Assembly (NCBI GenBank): GCA_963823515.1
Contig: CAWGMB010000002.1
Coordinates: 496,001-560,000 of the forward strand
Direction: 5' to 3'
DNA length: 64,000 nucleotides
DNA from: Miltoncostaea sp963823515
Lineage (GTDB): Bacteria > Actinomycetota > Thermoleophilia > Miltoncostaeales > Miltoncostaeaceae
Below the pieces are notes generated by a model. The model was not told the DNA's origin, did no database searches, and was given only the letters and a program-made list of their open reading frames with translations. The position numbers and the translations under genes are program-made. Position 1 is the stretch's first letter, and each line of letters starts with the position of its first letter. This document shows, piece after piece, positions 7,317 to 16,722 of this stretch.

Positions 7317-10300
7317 GTGTCAACGACCTCCTCCCAGACCATCAAGGTAGTGCTGCCCGAGCTCGGTGAATCGGTCACCGAGGGCATCGTCGTCGAGTGG
7401 AGGGTCGCCGAGGGCGACGCCGTCGAGGCGGGCCAGACCCTTCTCGACGTGACCACCGACAAGGTGGACGTGGAGGTCCCCGCTCCAGCCGCGGGCCGCG
7501 TCTCGCGCATCGTGGCCGTGCCCGGCGACACCGTGGAGGTCGGCGCGCTCCTGGCCGAGCTGGCTTCCGGCGACTCCGCGGGCAACGGCTCGGGCAACGG
7601 ACCTCCGGCCTCTGCCGCCGCGGCCGAGGCGCCGCCCGCGGCGCCCTCCGAGCCCGGCCCCATCGTCCCGATCGTCCTGCCCGACATGGAGTCGGTGACC
7701 GAGGGCGTGGTCGTGGAGTGGCGCGTCGCCGTGGGCGACGTCGTCGCGGTCGAACAGATCGTCGTCGAGGTCTCCACCGACAAGGTCGACCTCGAGGTCC
7801 CCAGCCCTGCCGCCGGGCGCATCGCGTCGATCGCGGTACCCGCGGGCGAGACGTTCACCGTCGGCGTCCCGCTCGGCGAGATCGAGTCGGGCGCGGGCGG
7901 GGCCGAAGGCCCGTCCCCGGCACCGGCCGCGCCCGCCGTCGCGGCGGCTCCGGCGCCCGCCGCGACGCGCTCGGACGCCGCCGCCCGCCTCGAGTGGCCG
8001 CAGATCACGCCGGTCGCCCGCCGCCTCGCGCTGGAGAAGGGCGTCAACCCGGGCGCGATCACCGGTACCGGCCCCGGGGGCATCATCCGCAAGTCCGACG
8101 TGCTCGGCGCCCCCGCCGGCGCGAGCGCCCCCGCGCCGGCAGCCGCCCCCTCCGTGGCCGGCGAAGAGGCCGTCATCCTGCGCGGACCCGCCGCCGCGCT
8201 CGCCGGATACATGGACGAGAGCCTCTCGATCCCCACCGCCACGAGCTTCCGCACCCTCGGCGTCGCGGGGCTCGACGCCCAGCGGCGCCAGATCAACGGC
8301 GACCTCGCCGCCGCCGGCCGCGCCGAGAAGCTCTCCTTCACCCATCTGGTCGCCTGGGCCATCATCCGCGCCGCCGAGGCGCTGCCCGCCATGGGCACCG
8401 GCTTCCAGGTGATCGACGGAAAGCCCCACAAGCTCGTGCGCGAGGCCGTCAACCTCGGCCTGGCCGTGGACGTGGAGCGCAAGGACGGCAGCCGCTCGCT
8501 GCTGGTCCCGGTGGTGCGCGACGCCGGCGCCCAGGGCTTCCGCGGCTTCCGCGACGCCTACGACGACCTCGTCAAGCGCACGCGCGCGGGCCAGGTGAAG
8601 CCCGACGAGCTGCGCGGCGCCACGATCACGCTGACGAACCCCGGCGGGCTGGGCACCGTGGCCTCCGTGCCGCGGCTGATGCCCGGCCAGGGCACCATCG
8701 TCGCCACCGGCGCCATCGGCTACCCCGCGGGCCTCGCGTCGGCGAGGCCGGAGGCGCTGCGCGAGCTGGGCGTCGAGAAGGTAATGACGATGACCAGCAC
8801 GTACGACCACCGGGTCATCCAGGGCGCCGAGAGCGGCGCCTTCCTCGCCGAGATCGACCGCCTCCTGGGCGGCGCCGACGGCTTCTACGACCAGATCCGC
8901 GCCGATCTCGGCCTGGGTGTCGCCCTCGTCGAGAAGCAGGCCGCCCCGGCCGTGAGCGCGCCCGCCGTGGCGCCGGCGGTCGCCGACGACGCCCTCCTGG
9001 CGGGCGTGGCGTCCGCGATGTCGCTCGTCAAGAAGCTCCGCAGCCACGGGCACCTCGCGGCACAGCTCGACCCGCTGGGATCCAAACCGCAGGGCGATCC
9101 GGCCCTGAGCATCGAGAACACCGGCCTGACGCCGGAGATCACGGCCCGCATCCCCGCCTCCCTCCTGCGCGTGAAGGTGCCCGGCGAGAGCTTCGCCACC
9201 GCCCTGCCCCACCTGCGCAAGGCCTACTGCGGGACGATCGCCTACGAGATCGAGCACCTCTCCGAGCACCAGAAGCGCCGCTGGCTGCGAGGAGTGATCG
9301 AGTCGGGCCGGCTCCGCGAGCCGCTCAGCGCCGACAAGCGCACCGCCATCCTCGAGCGGCTGGTCCAGGTGGACGCGTTCGAACGGTTCCTGCGCCGGAC
9401 CTACCTCGGTCAGAAGACCTTCTCCATCGAGGGTCTGGACGCCCTCGTGCCGATCACCGACGCGGTGATCGAACTCGTCGCCGAGGAGGGCGCGACCGAG
9501 GTCGTCCTCGGCATGGCCCACCGCGGCCGACTCTCCTTCATCACCCACGTCGTCGGGCGCCCGGCCGAGTCGATCCTCGCCGAGTTCGAGGGCCACATGG
9601 CCTTCGAGACGGGCGACGAGGAAATCCGCGAGACCGCCGGCGACGTGAAGTACCACCTGGGCGCCGAGGGCACGTACGTCACGCGCAGCGGCCGTCCGGT
9701 CACCGTCAAGCTCGCGGCCAACCCGAGCCACCTCGAGCAGGTCAACGCCGTCGCCGAGGGCCACACCCGCGCCCTTCAGACGCGGCGCTCCGACCGGCAG
9801 CCGCACCACGACCCGGCCTCGGCCGTGCCCGTCGTGATCCACGGCGACGCGGCCTTCACCGGCCAGGGCGTCGTGGCCGAGACCCTGAACCTTCAGGCGC
9901 TGCGCGGCTACAGCACCGGTGGCACGGTCCACATCATCGCCAACAACCAGATCGGGTTCACCACCGATCCGTTGGACTCGCGCTCGACGTACCACGTCAG
10001 CGACCTCGCGCGCGGCTTCGACGTGCCCGTGATCCACGTGAACGCCGACGACATCGACGCCTGCATCAGTGCCGCCCAGCTCGCGGTGGCCTACCGGGTG
10101 CGCTACCAGCGCGACGTGCTGATCAACCTGGTCGGCTACCGCCGCCTGGGCCACAACGAGCTCGACGAGCCCGCCTACACGCAGCCCGTCATGAGCCGCA
10201 CGATCAAGGCGCACCCCCCGGCGAGCAAGGTCTACGCGCAGAAGCTGATCGACGAGGGCGTGATCACGCGGGAGCAGGTGGACGAGATGATCTCGGGCGC

Positions 10301-11606
10301 CGAGCGCCGCCTGCGCGAGGCCCACGACGCCGTCGTCAGCCGCGGTGAGACCGGCTCGGAGGGCAACGGCGACCAGAGCACCGCGCCGAGCACCGCGATG
10401 AACAGCACCGCGGTCCCCGGCGACACGCTACGCAGCCTGAACGACCAGCTCCTGACGGTCCCGGAGGGCTTCACGATCCACCCCAAGCTGGTCCCCCAGC
10501 TCGAGCGGCGTCGCGAGGCGTTCGTCTCGGGGGAGGGCATCACCTGGGCCCACGCCGAGGCGCTCGCCTTCGCGTCGCTGCTGACCGAGGGAGTGCCGCT
10601 CCGCCTCACCGGCCAGGACTCGGCGCGCGGCACCTTCAGCCAGCGCCACCTCGAGCTTCACGACGTGGGCGAGGGCGAGACGTGGACGCCGCACACCGGC
10701 CGAGTCCACGTCCCGCTGGCCAACCTCCCGAACGCGTCCGCCTCGCTCGAGCTGCACAACAGCCCGCTCTCGGAGGCCGCGGCCGTGGGCTTCGAGTACG
10801 GCTACAGCACGCAGGCGCTCGAGGCGCTCGTCCTCTGGGAGGCCCAGTACGGCGACTTCGCCAACGGCGCCCAGATCATGATCGACCAGTTCATCGCATC
10901 GGGACGGGCGAAGTGGGGCGAGGCCTCGCGGCTGACGATGCTGTTGCCCCACGGCTACGAGGGGAACGGACCCGAGCACTCCTCAGCGCGGATCGAGCGC
11001 TTCCTGCAGGCCGCTGCCGAGGACAACATCGTGGTGGCGAACTGCTCGACGGCCGCCAACTACTTCCATCTGCTGCGCAAGCAGGCCCTGACGCACCACG
11101 GCCGCCCGCTGATCATCTTCACGCCCAAGAGCCTGCTGCGCGCCAAGAGCGCTTCGTCCACCCTCGAGGACCTGACCGACGGCGCGTTCCGTCCGGTCTT
11201 CGACGACGCGCGCACGGCCGAGCGGCGCGCGCAGGTGACGCGGCTGGTCCTCTGCTCGGGCAAGGTCTTCCACGAGCTCGACGGACACTCCGAGCGCGAC
11301 GACCACCCCGAGCTGGCGATCGGCCGGGTCGAGTTGCTCTACCCCTTCCCCGAGGATCGGATTGCCGAGCTCCTCGCCTCCTACCCCAACGTCAGTTCGT
11401 TGACATGGGTTCAGGAGGAGCCGCGCAACATGGGCGCCTGGGAGTTCATCCGGCTTCAGCTCGAGCGGCTCTTGCCCGGCGGCGTAGAGTTGGGCTACGT
11501 CGGTCGTGCGCGTCGCGCGAGCACCAGCGAGGGGTACCCGCAGGCCCACCAGGCCGAGCAGGAGCGACTCCTCGCCGCGGCGCTGAATCCAGAACGGGAG
11601 AAGTGA
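7317..11606 (+). CDS. kgd: Fused 2-oxoglutarate dehydrogenase E2-E1 (two lipoyl domains + E2 core + E1 decarboxylase)
   Basis: The 1429-residue protein starts at GTG 7317 behind AGGA. In order: lipoyl domain 1 (TTDKVDVE, Lys49); Ala/Pro/Gly linker; lipoyl domain 2 (STDKVDLE, Lys156); peripheral subunit-binding domain about 226-260 (ITPVARRLALEKGV); acyltransferase core about 300-525 ending with the catalytic DHRVIQGAESG; then from about 557 the E1 decarboxylase with GMAHRGRL, the ThDP-binding GDAAFTGQG...NNQIGF and HGYEGNGPEHSSAR. It should decarboxylate 2-oxoglutarate and pass succinyl to CoA in the TCA cycle. Mycobacterial Kgd and corynebacterial OdhA carry the acyltransferase-like part but lack lipoyl domains and the subunit-binding domain, so this is a more complete fusion. 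The lipoamide dehydrogenase gene overlaps its stop. Confidence 0.93.
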   Translation: MSTTSSQTIKVVLPELGESVTEGIVVEWRVAEGDAVEAGQTLLDVTTDKVDVEVPAPAAGRVSRIVAVPGDTVEVGALLAELASGDSAGNGSGNGPPASAAAAEAPPAAPSEPGPIVPIVLPDMESVTEGVVVEWRVAVGDVVAVEQIVVEVSTDKVDLEVPSPAAGRIASIAVPAGETFTVGVPLGEIESGAGGAEGPSPAPAAPAVAAAPAPAATRSDAAARLEWPQITPVARRLALEKGVNPGAITGTGPGGIIRKSDVLGAPAGASAPAPAAAPSVAGEEAVILRGPAAALAGYMDESLSIPTATSFRTLGVAGLDAQRRQINGDLAAAGRAEKLSFTHLVAWAIIRAAEALPAMGTGFQVIDGKPHKLVREAVNLGLAVDVERKDGSRSLLVPVVRDAGAQGFRGFRDAYDDLVKRTRAGQVKPDELRGATITLTNPGGLGTVASVPRLMPGQGTIVATGAIGYPAGLASARPEALRELGVEKVMTMTSTYDHRVIQGAESGAFLAEIDRLLGGADGFYDQIRADLGLGVALVEKQAAPAVSAPAVAPAVADDALLAGVASAMSLVKKLRSHGHLAAQLDPLGSKPQGDPALSIENTGLTPEITARIPASLLRVKVPGESFATALPHLRKAYCGTIAYEIEHLSEHQKRRWLRGVIESGRLREPLSADKRTAILERLVQVDAFERFLRRTYLGQKTFSIEGLDALVPITDAVIELVAEEGATEVVLGMAHRGRLSFITHVVGRPAESILAEFEGHMAFETGDEEIRETAGDVKYHLGAEGTYVTRSGRPVTVKLAANPSHLEQVNAVAEGHTRALQTRRSDRQPHHDPASAVPVVIHGDAAFTGQGVVAETLNLQALRGYSTGGTVHIIANNQIGFTTDPLDSRSTYHVSDLARGFDVPVIHVNADDIDACISAAQLAVAYRVRYQRDVLINLVGYRRLGHNELDEPAYTQPVMSRTIKAHPPASKVYAQKLIDEGVITREQVDEMISGAERRLREAHDAVVSRGETGSEGNGDQSTAPSTAMNSTAVPGDTLRSLNDQLLTVPEGFTIHPKLVPQLERRREAFVSGEGITWAHAEALAFASLLTEGVPLRLTGQDSARGTFSQRHLELHDVGEGETWTPHTGRVHVPLANLPNASASLELHNSPLSEAAAVGFEYGYSTQALEALVLWEAQYGDFANGAQIMIDQFIASGRAKWGEASRLTMLLPHGYEGNGPEHSSARIERFLQAAAEDNIVVANCSTAANYFHLLRKQALTHHGRPLIIFTPKSLLRAKSASSTLEDLTDGAFRPVFDDARTAERRAQVTRLVLCSGKVFHELDGHSERDDHPELAIGRVELLYPFPEDRIAELLASYPNVSSLTWVQEEPRNMGAWEFIRLQLERLLPGGVELGYVGRARRASTSEGYPQAHQAEQERLLAAALNPEREK

Positions 11607-12979
11607 TGAGCGAAGGCTCGCGGGTCGTCGTGCTGGGCGGAGGCCCGGCCGGCGACGTCGCCGCGCTGCGCGCGGCGCAGCTCGGCGCACAGGTGACGAT
11701 GATCGAACGGGCCGAGCTCGGCGGGACGTGCCTCAACTGGGGCTGCATCCCGACCAAGGCGCTGCTGGCGACCGCCGACCTGCTGCGGCGCGTGCGCCAC
11801 GCCGACGAGTTCGGCCTGGTCGTGCCCGAGGTCTCGGTCGACTTCACCAAGATGATGTCCCGCAAGGAGGACATCGTCGTGAAGATGCGCAACGGCGTCG
11901 AGGGCGCGGCCAAGCGCAAGGGCGTGACCGTGGTCCGCGGCGAGGGCCGCGTCGACGGTGACGCGGTGGTCGTGGGCGACGAGCGCCACCCGTACGACCA
12001 CCTCGTGGTCTGCGTCGGCACCGAGCCCTCGGGGCTCCCCGGCTACGAAATGGACCACCCGGCGGTGCTGACCTCGAACGAGATCCTGCGCCTGGAGTCG
12101 GTGCCCGAGAGCATGATCGTCGTCGGCGGCGGCGTGATCGGCTGCGAGTTCGCCAGCCTGTTCGCAGCCCTCGGCACTCAGATCACGATCGTCGAGATCC
12201 TCCCCCGCCTGCTGGCGGGCGTGGACCTGCGCACCACCACGCAGTTCCAGAAGCTTCTCGAGAAGGACGGCGTGACCGTCCACCTCGGGCGGCAGGCGGA
12301 GGTCTCGGAGTACCGTGAGGACGGGGTCAGCGTGACCCTCGACGACGGGGCGGTCATCTCGGCCGAGAAGCTCCTGGTCTCGGTGGGTCGCCGCTCCCAG
12401 GCCGCCGGCATCGGACTCGAGGAGCTCGGGGTCGAGATCAACGACCGCGCCCACGTGGTCGTCGACGAGTACCTGCGCACGAAGAACCCCAAGATCTGGG
12501 CGGTCGGCGACTGCATCGGCGGCCTCCAGCTCGCCCACCTCGCCTCGGCCGAGGGCGGCCGGGCGGTCGAGAACGCGCTCACCGGCGAGATGATCCCGAT
12601 GGACCGGACCGTCGTGCCGAGCTGCATCTACACCCATCCGGAGATCGCCACGGTCGGCCTCAACGCCGACGAGGCGAAGGAGGCCGGCTACGAGGTCAAG
12701 CTCGGCCAAGCCCGCTTCGTGGGCTCGGGCAAGGCGCTCGGCGAGGGCGAGCCCGACGGCTACGCCCAGCTCGTGATGGACCAGAAGACCGGGCTGCTGC
12801 TCGGCGCGACGATCATGGGCGTCCACGCGGTGGAGATGATCCACGAGGTCGGCGTCGCCATCTCCGAGGGGCTCAGCGTCGCGGAGCTCGGCGAGATCAT
12901 CCACGCGCACCCGACGGTCAGCGAGATGGTCATGGACGCCGCCCAGCAGGCGGTCGGAGTCGCCCCCTACCTCTCCTAG
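11606..12979 (+). CDS. lpdA: Dihydrolipoamide dehydrogenase (E3)
   Basis: The 457-residue flavoprotein disulfide reductase starts at ATG 11606, sharing one base with the upstream stop (TGATG), so translation is coupled. It has the N-terminal FAD fingerprint (VVVLGGGPAGDVAA), the redox pair Cys42/Cys47 in GGTCLNWGCIPTK, the NAD-binding GGGVIGCEFA, the second FAD motif WAVGDCIGG and the C-terminal catalytic HAHPTVSE. It reoxidises dihydrolipoyl groups of the preceding fused E2-E1, completing a 2-oxoglutarate dehydrogenase complex encoded by two genes. Confidence 0.95.
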   Translation: MSEGSRVVVLGGGPAGDVAALRAAQLGAQVTMIERAELGGTCLNWGCIPTKALLATADLLRRVRHADEFGLVVPEVSVDFTKMMSRKEDIVVKMRNGVEGAAKRKGVTVVRGEGRVDGDAVVVGDERHPYDHLVVCVGTEPSGLPGYEMDHPAVLTSNEILRLESVPESMIVVGGGVIGCEFASLFAALGTQITIVEILPRLLAGVDLRTTTQFQKLLEKDGVTVHLGRQAEVSEYREDGVSVTLDDGAVISAEKLLVSVGRRSQAAGIGLEELGVEINDRAHVVVDEYLRTKNPKIWAVGDCIGGLQLAHLASAEGGRAVENALTGEMIPMDRTVVPSCIYTHPEIATVGLNADEAKEAGYEVKLGQARFVGSGKALGEGEPDGYAQLVMDQKTGLLLGATIMGVHAVEMIHEVGVAISEGLSVAELGEIIHAHPTVSEMVMDAAQQAVGVAPYLS

Positions 12980-13061
12980 CGCCGAGGCGTGGCGGAGGCT
13001 CGGCCCCGCCGAGCTGGCGCCGCAGGAGGCCGTCGCGCGGCCGGTCGGCCTGCTGCAGGCG

Positions 13062-13787
13062 ATGGGCGCGGGCGCGGCACCCGTGTGCTCCTGGTCGACC
13101 GTCGCCGCGCCGGCCCTCGTGCTCGGCAGGCTGGCGGTCGACCCGTCGATCGACCGGGACGCCGTCGCGGCGGAGGGAATCACCGTCGTGCGCCGCTCGT
13201 CGGGCGGTGGACCGGTGCTCTGGGACCGCGACCTGCTGGCTCTCGACGTCGTGCTGCCGCGCGGGCACGCGCTCGCGGGAGAGGACGTCGTCGACGCCTA
13301 CCGATGGCTCGGCGAGGCGATCGCCGACGCGCTCCGCGACCTGGGCGCGCCCGCCGTCGAGGTGATCGGCGTGGCGGCGGCACGGGAGGCCCGCTCGCGC
13401 CCGGGTCCGGCCGCCGACGCCTGCTTCGGCGGCCTCTCGCCCTACGAGGTGCTGGCGGGCGGCCGCAAGGTGGTCGGCCTCTCCCAGGCGCGACGCAGGC
13501 CGGGCACGCTCCTGCAGGCCGGGATCCCGCTCAGCCTGGACGCCCGGCGGCTGTCGCGGCTCATGGGCCGCGACGAGGGGTTCGCCGCCGGGCTGGCGGC
13601 GACCGCCGCGGGCGTCGGCGATTCGGTCCCGGGGCTGACGCGGCAGACCCTGATTGAGGCGGTCGATCGCGCGGTGCGCGAGCGCGCCGGCGTCGAGCTG
13701 CGCAACCACTCCCTGAGAGACGACGAGCGCGCGGCGGTCGACGCGGTGCTGACCGCAGAGGTCGGCGGGATCCGGGTGAGGGACTAA
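13062..13787 (+). CDS. Lipoate-protein ligase A-like protein (biotin/lipoate ligase family)
   Basis: There are 241 residues from ATG 13062. VVRRSSGGGPVLWDRDLLALDV is the family's RR-x-GGG substrate motif, and KVVGLSQARRR follows the usual K-x-x-G-x-x-Q pattern of the ligase core. In-frame sequence upstream (AEAWRRLGPAELAPQEA, from about 12981) looks like the true N-terminus but contains no ATG, GTG or TTG before it meets the lpdA coding region, so the start is uncertain. Its position behind two lipoate-dependent genes suggests it lipoylates the two lipoyl domains of the fused dehydrogenase. A simple octanoyltransferase role is less likely but not excluded. Confidence 0.75.
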   Translation: MGAGAAPVCSWSTVAAPALVLGRLAVDPSIDRDAVAAEGITVVRRSSGGGPVLWDRDLLALDVVLPRGHALAGEDVVDAYRWLGEAIADALRDLGAPAVEVIGVAAAREARSRPGPAADACFGGLSPYEVLAGGRKVVGLSQARRRPGTLLQAGIPLSLDARRLSRLMGRDEGFAAGLAATAAGVGDSVPGLTRQTLIEAVDRAVRERAGVELRNHSLRDDERAAVDAVLTAEVGGIRVRD

Positions 13788-13790
13788 GAT
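13785..13790 (+). promoter_or_regulatory. Likely -10 element (TAAGAT) of the CapA-like gene
   Basis: TAAGAT overlaps the stop codon of the ligase gene and sits exactly six bases before GTG 13797. This implies a leaderless transcript separate from the upstream operon. Confidence 0.5.
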
Positions 13791-13796
13791 CGGCCG

Positions 13797-14975
13797 GTGG
13801 AACGCGACCCGAAGGAGCGCCGCCTGCAGCAGCGCACGCGCGTGCGGGGCCAGCGACGGGCTGTCGTGCTGCTTCTGGCCGTCATGCTCGGCGCGGTCGC
13901 CATCGCCGCGACGCTCCGGGGCGGCGGCGATGGCGGCACGGCCACGGCCGCGGGGAGGGACGCCGGCGGCGGCGCGCAGGAGGACGCGACGGGCCGAGGG
14001 CCGGCGCCGCCGGCCGACGGCGCCCGGCCGGTGTCGGTGGCGGTCGTCGGCGACACGGTGATGGGCAGCCTGCCCTATGGCCTGCCGCCGGACGGCGGCG
14101 CCTCGCTCTTCGCCGACGTCGATTCCCTGCTCACCGGCGACGTCGTGCTCGGCAACCTCGAGGGCACCCTCTCATCCGGGGGCGGCTCCAAGTGCGGCGC
14201 GGGCAGCTCGAACTGCTTCGCGTTCCAGACGCCGCCCTCGTACGCGCGGTGGCTCAGGCAGGCCGGCTTCACCGTCATGAGCCTCGCCAACAACCACGCC
14301 TTCGACTTCGGCCGCTCCGGGCAGAGGCAGACCGTGGCCGCCCTCAGGCGCGTGGGCATCCGCAACACCGGCCGGCCGGGGTCGCGGGCGGTGCAGAAGG
14401 TGAAGGGCCAGCGCGTCGCGATCCTCGGCTTCGCGCCCTACACGTGGGCCGACTCGCTGCTCGACATCCCCCGGGCGAAGCGGCGGGTGCGCCAGGCCGC
14501 GCGCTCGGCCGAGATCGTGATCGTGATGATGCACGCCGGCGCCGAGGGCAGCGACAAGACCCACGTCCCCTCCGGCAGCGAGAGCTCTTTCGGGGAGAAC
14601 CGCGGCAACTCACGCGCCTTCACCCACGCCGTGATCGACGCGGGCGCCGATCTGGTCGTGGGCAGCGGCCCGCACGTGCTGCGCGGCATGGAGATCTACA
14701 AGGAGCGGCTGATCGCCTACAGCCTGGGGAACTTCATGGGCTACCGGGTGTTCAGCCTCGGCGGTCCCCTGTTGACGAGCGCGGTGCTGCAGGCGACACT
14801 CAACCCCGACGGCACCTTCCGCTCGGGGCGGATCCGCCCGACCCGGCTCGTCGGGGCGGGATCGGCCGCGCGGGGCGGCAGCGCCATCCCGACGATCCGG
14901 CGCCTCTCGCGCGCCGACTTCGGCTCGCGATCGCCCCGCATCGCGAACAACGGGACGATCCGGCCGCGCGCCTGA
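13797..14975 (+). CDS. CapA/PgsA-type metallophosphatase-like exported protein
   Basis: The 392-residue protein starts at GTG 13797. A basic N-terminus precedes one membrane segment (VVLLLAVMLGAVAIAATL, about 23-40) and a Gly/Ala/Pro linker. The CapA fold starts near residue 80: VAVVGDTVMG, GNLEGTLS, SLANNHAFDFG, MMHAGAEG, GSGPHVLRGMEIY and AYSLGNFMG are the family's metal-pocket and signature segments. Homologues take part in poly-gamma-glutamate capsule production, but many lone CapA proteins have no known substrate. No capBC synthase genes are nearby, so a wall- or polymer-related phosphatase role is only inferred. Confidence 0.85.
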   Translation: MERDPKERRLQQRTRVRGQRRAVVLLLAVMLGAVAIAATLRGGGDGGTATAAGRDAGGGAQEDATGRGPAPPADGARPVSVAVVGDTVMGSLPYGLPPDGGASLFADVDSLLTGDVVLGNLEGTLSSGGGSKCGAGSSNCFAFQTPPSYARWLRQAGFTVMSLANNHAFDFGRSGQRQTVAALRRVGIRNTGRPGSRAVQKVKGQRVAILGFAPYTWADSLLDIPRAKRRVRQAARSAEIVIVMMHAGAEGSDKTHVPSGSESSFGENRGNSRAFTHAVIDAGADLVVGSGPHVLRGMEIYKERLIAYSLGNFMGYRVFSLGGPLLTSAVLQATLNPDGTFRSGRIRPTRLVGAGSAARGGSAIPTIRRLSRADFGSRSPRIANNGTIRPRA

Positions 14976-15011
14976 TCGACGCGGCGGGGTGGGAGGCTCA
15001 CTCTCTCAGCC

Positions 15012-16706
15012 TCAGGTCGACGGTGAGATGAGCTCACCGGGTGGGCTCAGGGGGTAGCCGACCGGGGCGGTCCGGCCCTCCACGCCGACGACGAGGACCG
15101 CCGGGCCGTCGCCGGTGCGCCGCCACAGGTCGGCGAGGGCCTCGCGCAGCTCGGCCGGGCGGTCGGCTCGGGCGGTCGAGGCCCCGAAGCCCCGGCAGAC
15201 CGACTCCAGGTCGATCCGCGGCTCGCGCAGCGCGATGCCCGGCCAGCGGCCCTCGGGCCGCCCGGTCATGCCCTCGAGCCCGGCGCGCAGGATCTCGTAG
15301 CCACCGTTGTCGGCCACCACCAGCGCCACGCCCAGACCCTGATTGGCCGCGCTCCAGAGCGCGGAGACACCGAACAGCAGGCTGCCGTCGCCCTGCAGCG
15401 CCAGGACGCGCCGCGACGGATCGGCCAGCTTCGCCCCCACCGCGGCGGGCAGCCCCCAGCCGAGGGCGCTGCCCCGGTGCGCGAGCCACGTGGCCGGCGT
15501 GCGCCGGGAGACCGCGGCGCGCAACCCGCGGCCTGCGGTGAGCGCCTCGTCGACCAGGAGGTCGCGCGGCCCGAGGGCGCCCGCGACCGCGCGCGCGAAG
15601 GCTCCCGGCGTCACGTGGCCGGCCGAGGCGTCTCGCGCGAGGCGCGCGCGAGCGGCGCGACGGGCGGCGGCCGTCGTGGCCGCGGCGCGGGCGCGCCGCT
15701 CGGCCGATGCGGACGTCGGCTCGCCGAGGCGCGCGGCGAGGCCGCAGAGGCCCGAGCCGATATCGCCGACGAGTCCGACCTCGGGCGCGTGCACCTTTCC
15801 CACCTCGTGTGGATCGACCTCGAGGTGCACGAGCCGGACCCCCTTCGGCAGCCCCGGGCCGGGGCTCGTGCCGAAGAGGCGGAAGACCGGCATGCCGACG
15901 GCGAGGACGACGTCGTGGCCGCCGAGGAGCGGCGCGATCTGCGCCGCGAAGGGCGGCAGCGGCCCACGCCACAGGGGATGGTCGGTCGGCAGCGGCACCG
16001 AGGCCGCCATGGGCTCGCCGAGAACCGGCGCGCCGAGCCGCTCCGCAAGGCGGGCCAACGCGGCCGAGGCGCGGGCGTGGACCACCGCGTCGCCGGCGAG
16101 GATCACCGGCGAGCGAGCGTCCGCCAGAAGCGCGGCGGCCCTCTCGAGGGCCTGGGCGGGTGGCGGGGCGGGCACGGCGAGGGGGGCGGCCACGTGCGGC
16201 GGGGGCGCGGCGGCGGCCTGCACGTCGAGCGGCAGGCTCAATACCACCGGGCCCCGCGGCGCGGCGGTGGCGGTCCGGACGGCACGCGCGAAGAGCCCCG
16301 GAAGGTCCTCCGGCCGGGCGACCTCCCACGCCCCCTTCGCCAGGGGCTGCGCCATCGCGACCAGCTCACCTCCCAGGAAGGGCTCCTGCGGGAGCAGGTC
16401 CCGGGCCTGCTGACCCACCGTGACGACGAGCGGCACCCGGCAGCGCGCCGCGTTCAGGATCCCCGACATCGCGTTGGCGAGGCCGGGCTGGACGTGGACG
16501 TTGACGGCGGCCGGGCGGCCGGTGACCTGCGCGTATCCGTCGGCCATCCCCATCGCCACCGACTCGTGGAGCGCGAGGACGTAGCGCACGGAGTCCTGGC
16601 GGCCGAGGGCGTCGGTGATCGGCAGCTCGGTGGATCCGGGGTTGCCGAAGAGGACGGGCATCCCCTCGGCGGCGAGGGCGGCGAGGAGCCAGTCGGCCCC
16701 GTTCAT
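15012..16706 (-). CDS. Thiamine diphosphate enzyme, benzoylformate decarboxylase-like
   Basis: The protein has 564 residues from ATG 16706; a TTG at 16715 is an alternative, and GGAGG lies very close to the ATG. All three ThDP-enzyme domains are present: N-terminal GNPGSTELPI with the cofactor glutamate in LALHESVAMGMADGYAQ; a middle domain around PVILAGDAVVHARA; and the C-terminal ThDP-Mg motif GDGSLLFGVSAL...VVADN. A histidine in VNVHVQPGLANAMSG sits where benzoylformate decarboxylase has an active-site His. A 2-oxo acid decarboxylase acting on aromatic acids is likely; the substrate is not provable. The gene follows clpS on the same strand with a short gap. Confidence 0.82.
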   Translation of the reverse strand: MNGADWLLAALAAEGMPVLFGNPGSTELPITDALGRQDSVRYVLALHESVAMGMADGYAQVTGRPAAVNVHVQPGLANAMSGILNAARCRVPLVVTVGQQARDLLPQEPFLGGELVAMAQPLAKGAWEVARPEDLPGLFARAVRTATAAPRGPVVLSLPLDVQAAAAPPPHVAAPLAVPAPPPAQALERAAALLADARSPVILAGDAVVHARASAALARLAERLGAPVLGEPMAASVPLPTDHPLWRGPLPPFAAQIAPLLGGHDVVLAVGMPVFRLFGTSPGPGLPKGVRLVHLEVDPHEVGKVHAPEVGLVGDIGSGLCGLAARLGEPTSASAERRARAAATTAAARRAARARLARDASAGHVTPGAFARAVAGALGPRDLLVDEALTAGRGLRAAVSRRTPATWLAHRGSALGWGLPAAVGAKLADPSRRVLALQGDGSLLFGVSALWSAANQGLGVALVVADNGGYEILRAGLEGMTGRPEGRWPGIALREPRIDLESVCRGFGASTARADRPAELREALADLWRRTGDGPAVLVVGVEGRTAPVGYPLSPPGELISPST

Positions 16707-16722
16707 CGCCTCCAAGAGATCG

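Noticed and set aside
7320..10348. Very long open frames (about 1000 and 983 codons) on the other strand and in another frame across the fused dehydrogenase gene
   Set aside because: They are Arg/Gly/Asp-rich shadows of a GC-rich coding region; every recognisable motif is in the sense frame at 7317.
14993..15013. GAGGCT/AGCCTC inverted repeat between the CapA-like and ThDP enzyme genes
   Set aside because: Only six pairs with a nine-base loop, overlapping the ThDP enzyme stop; too weak to call a terminator.
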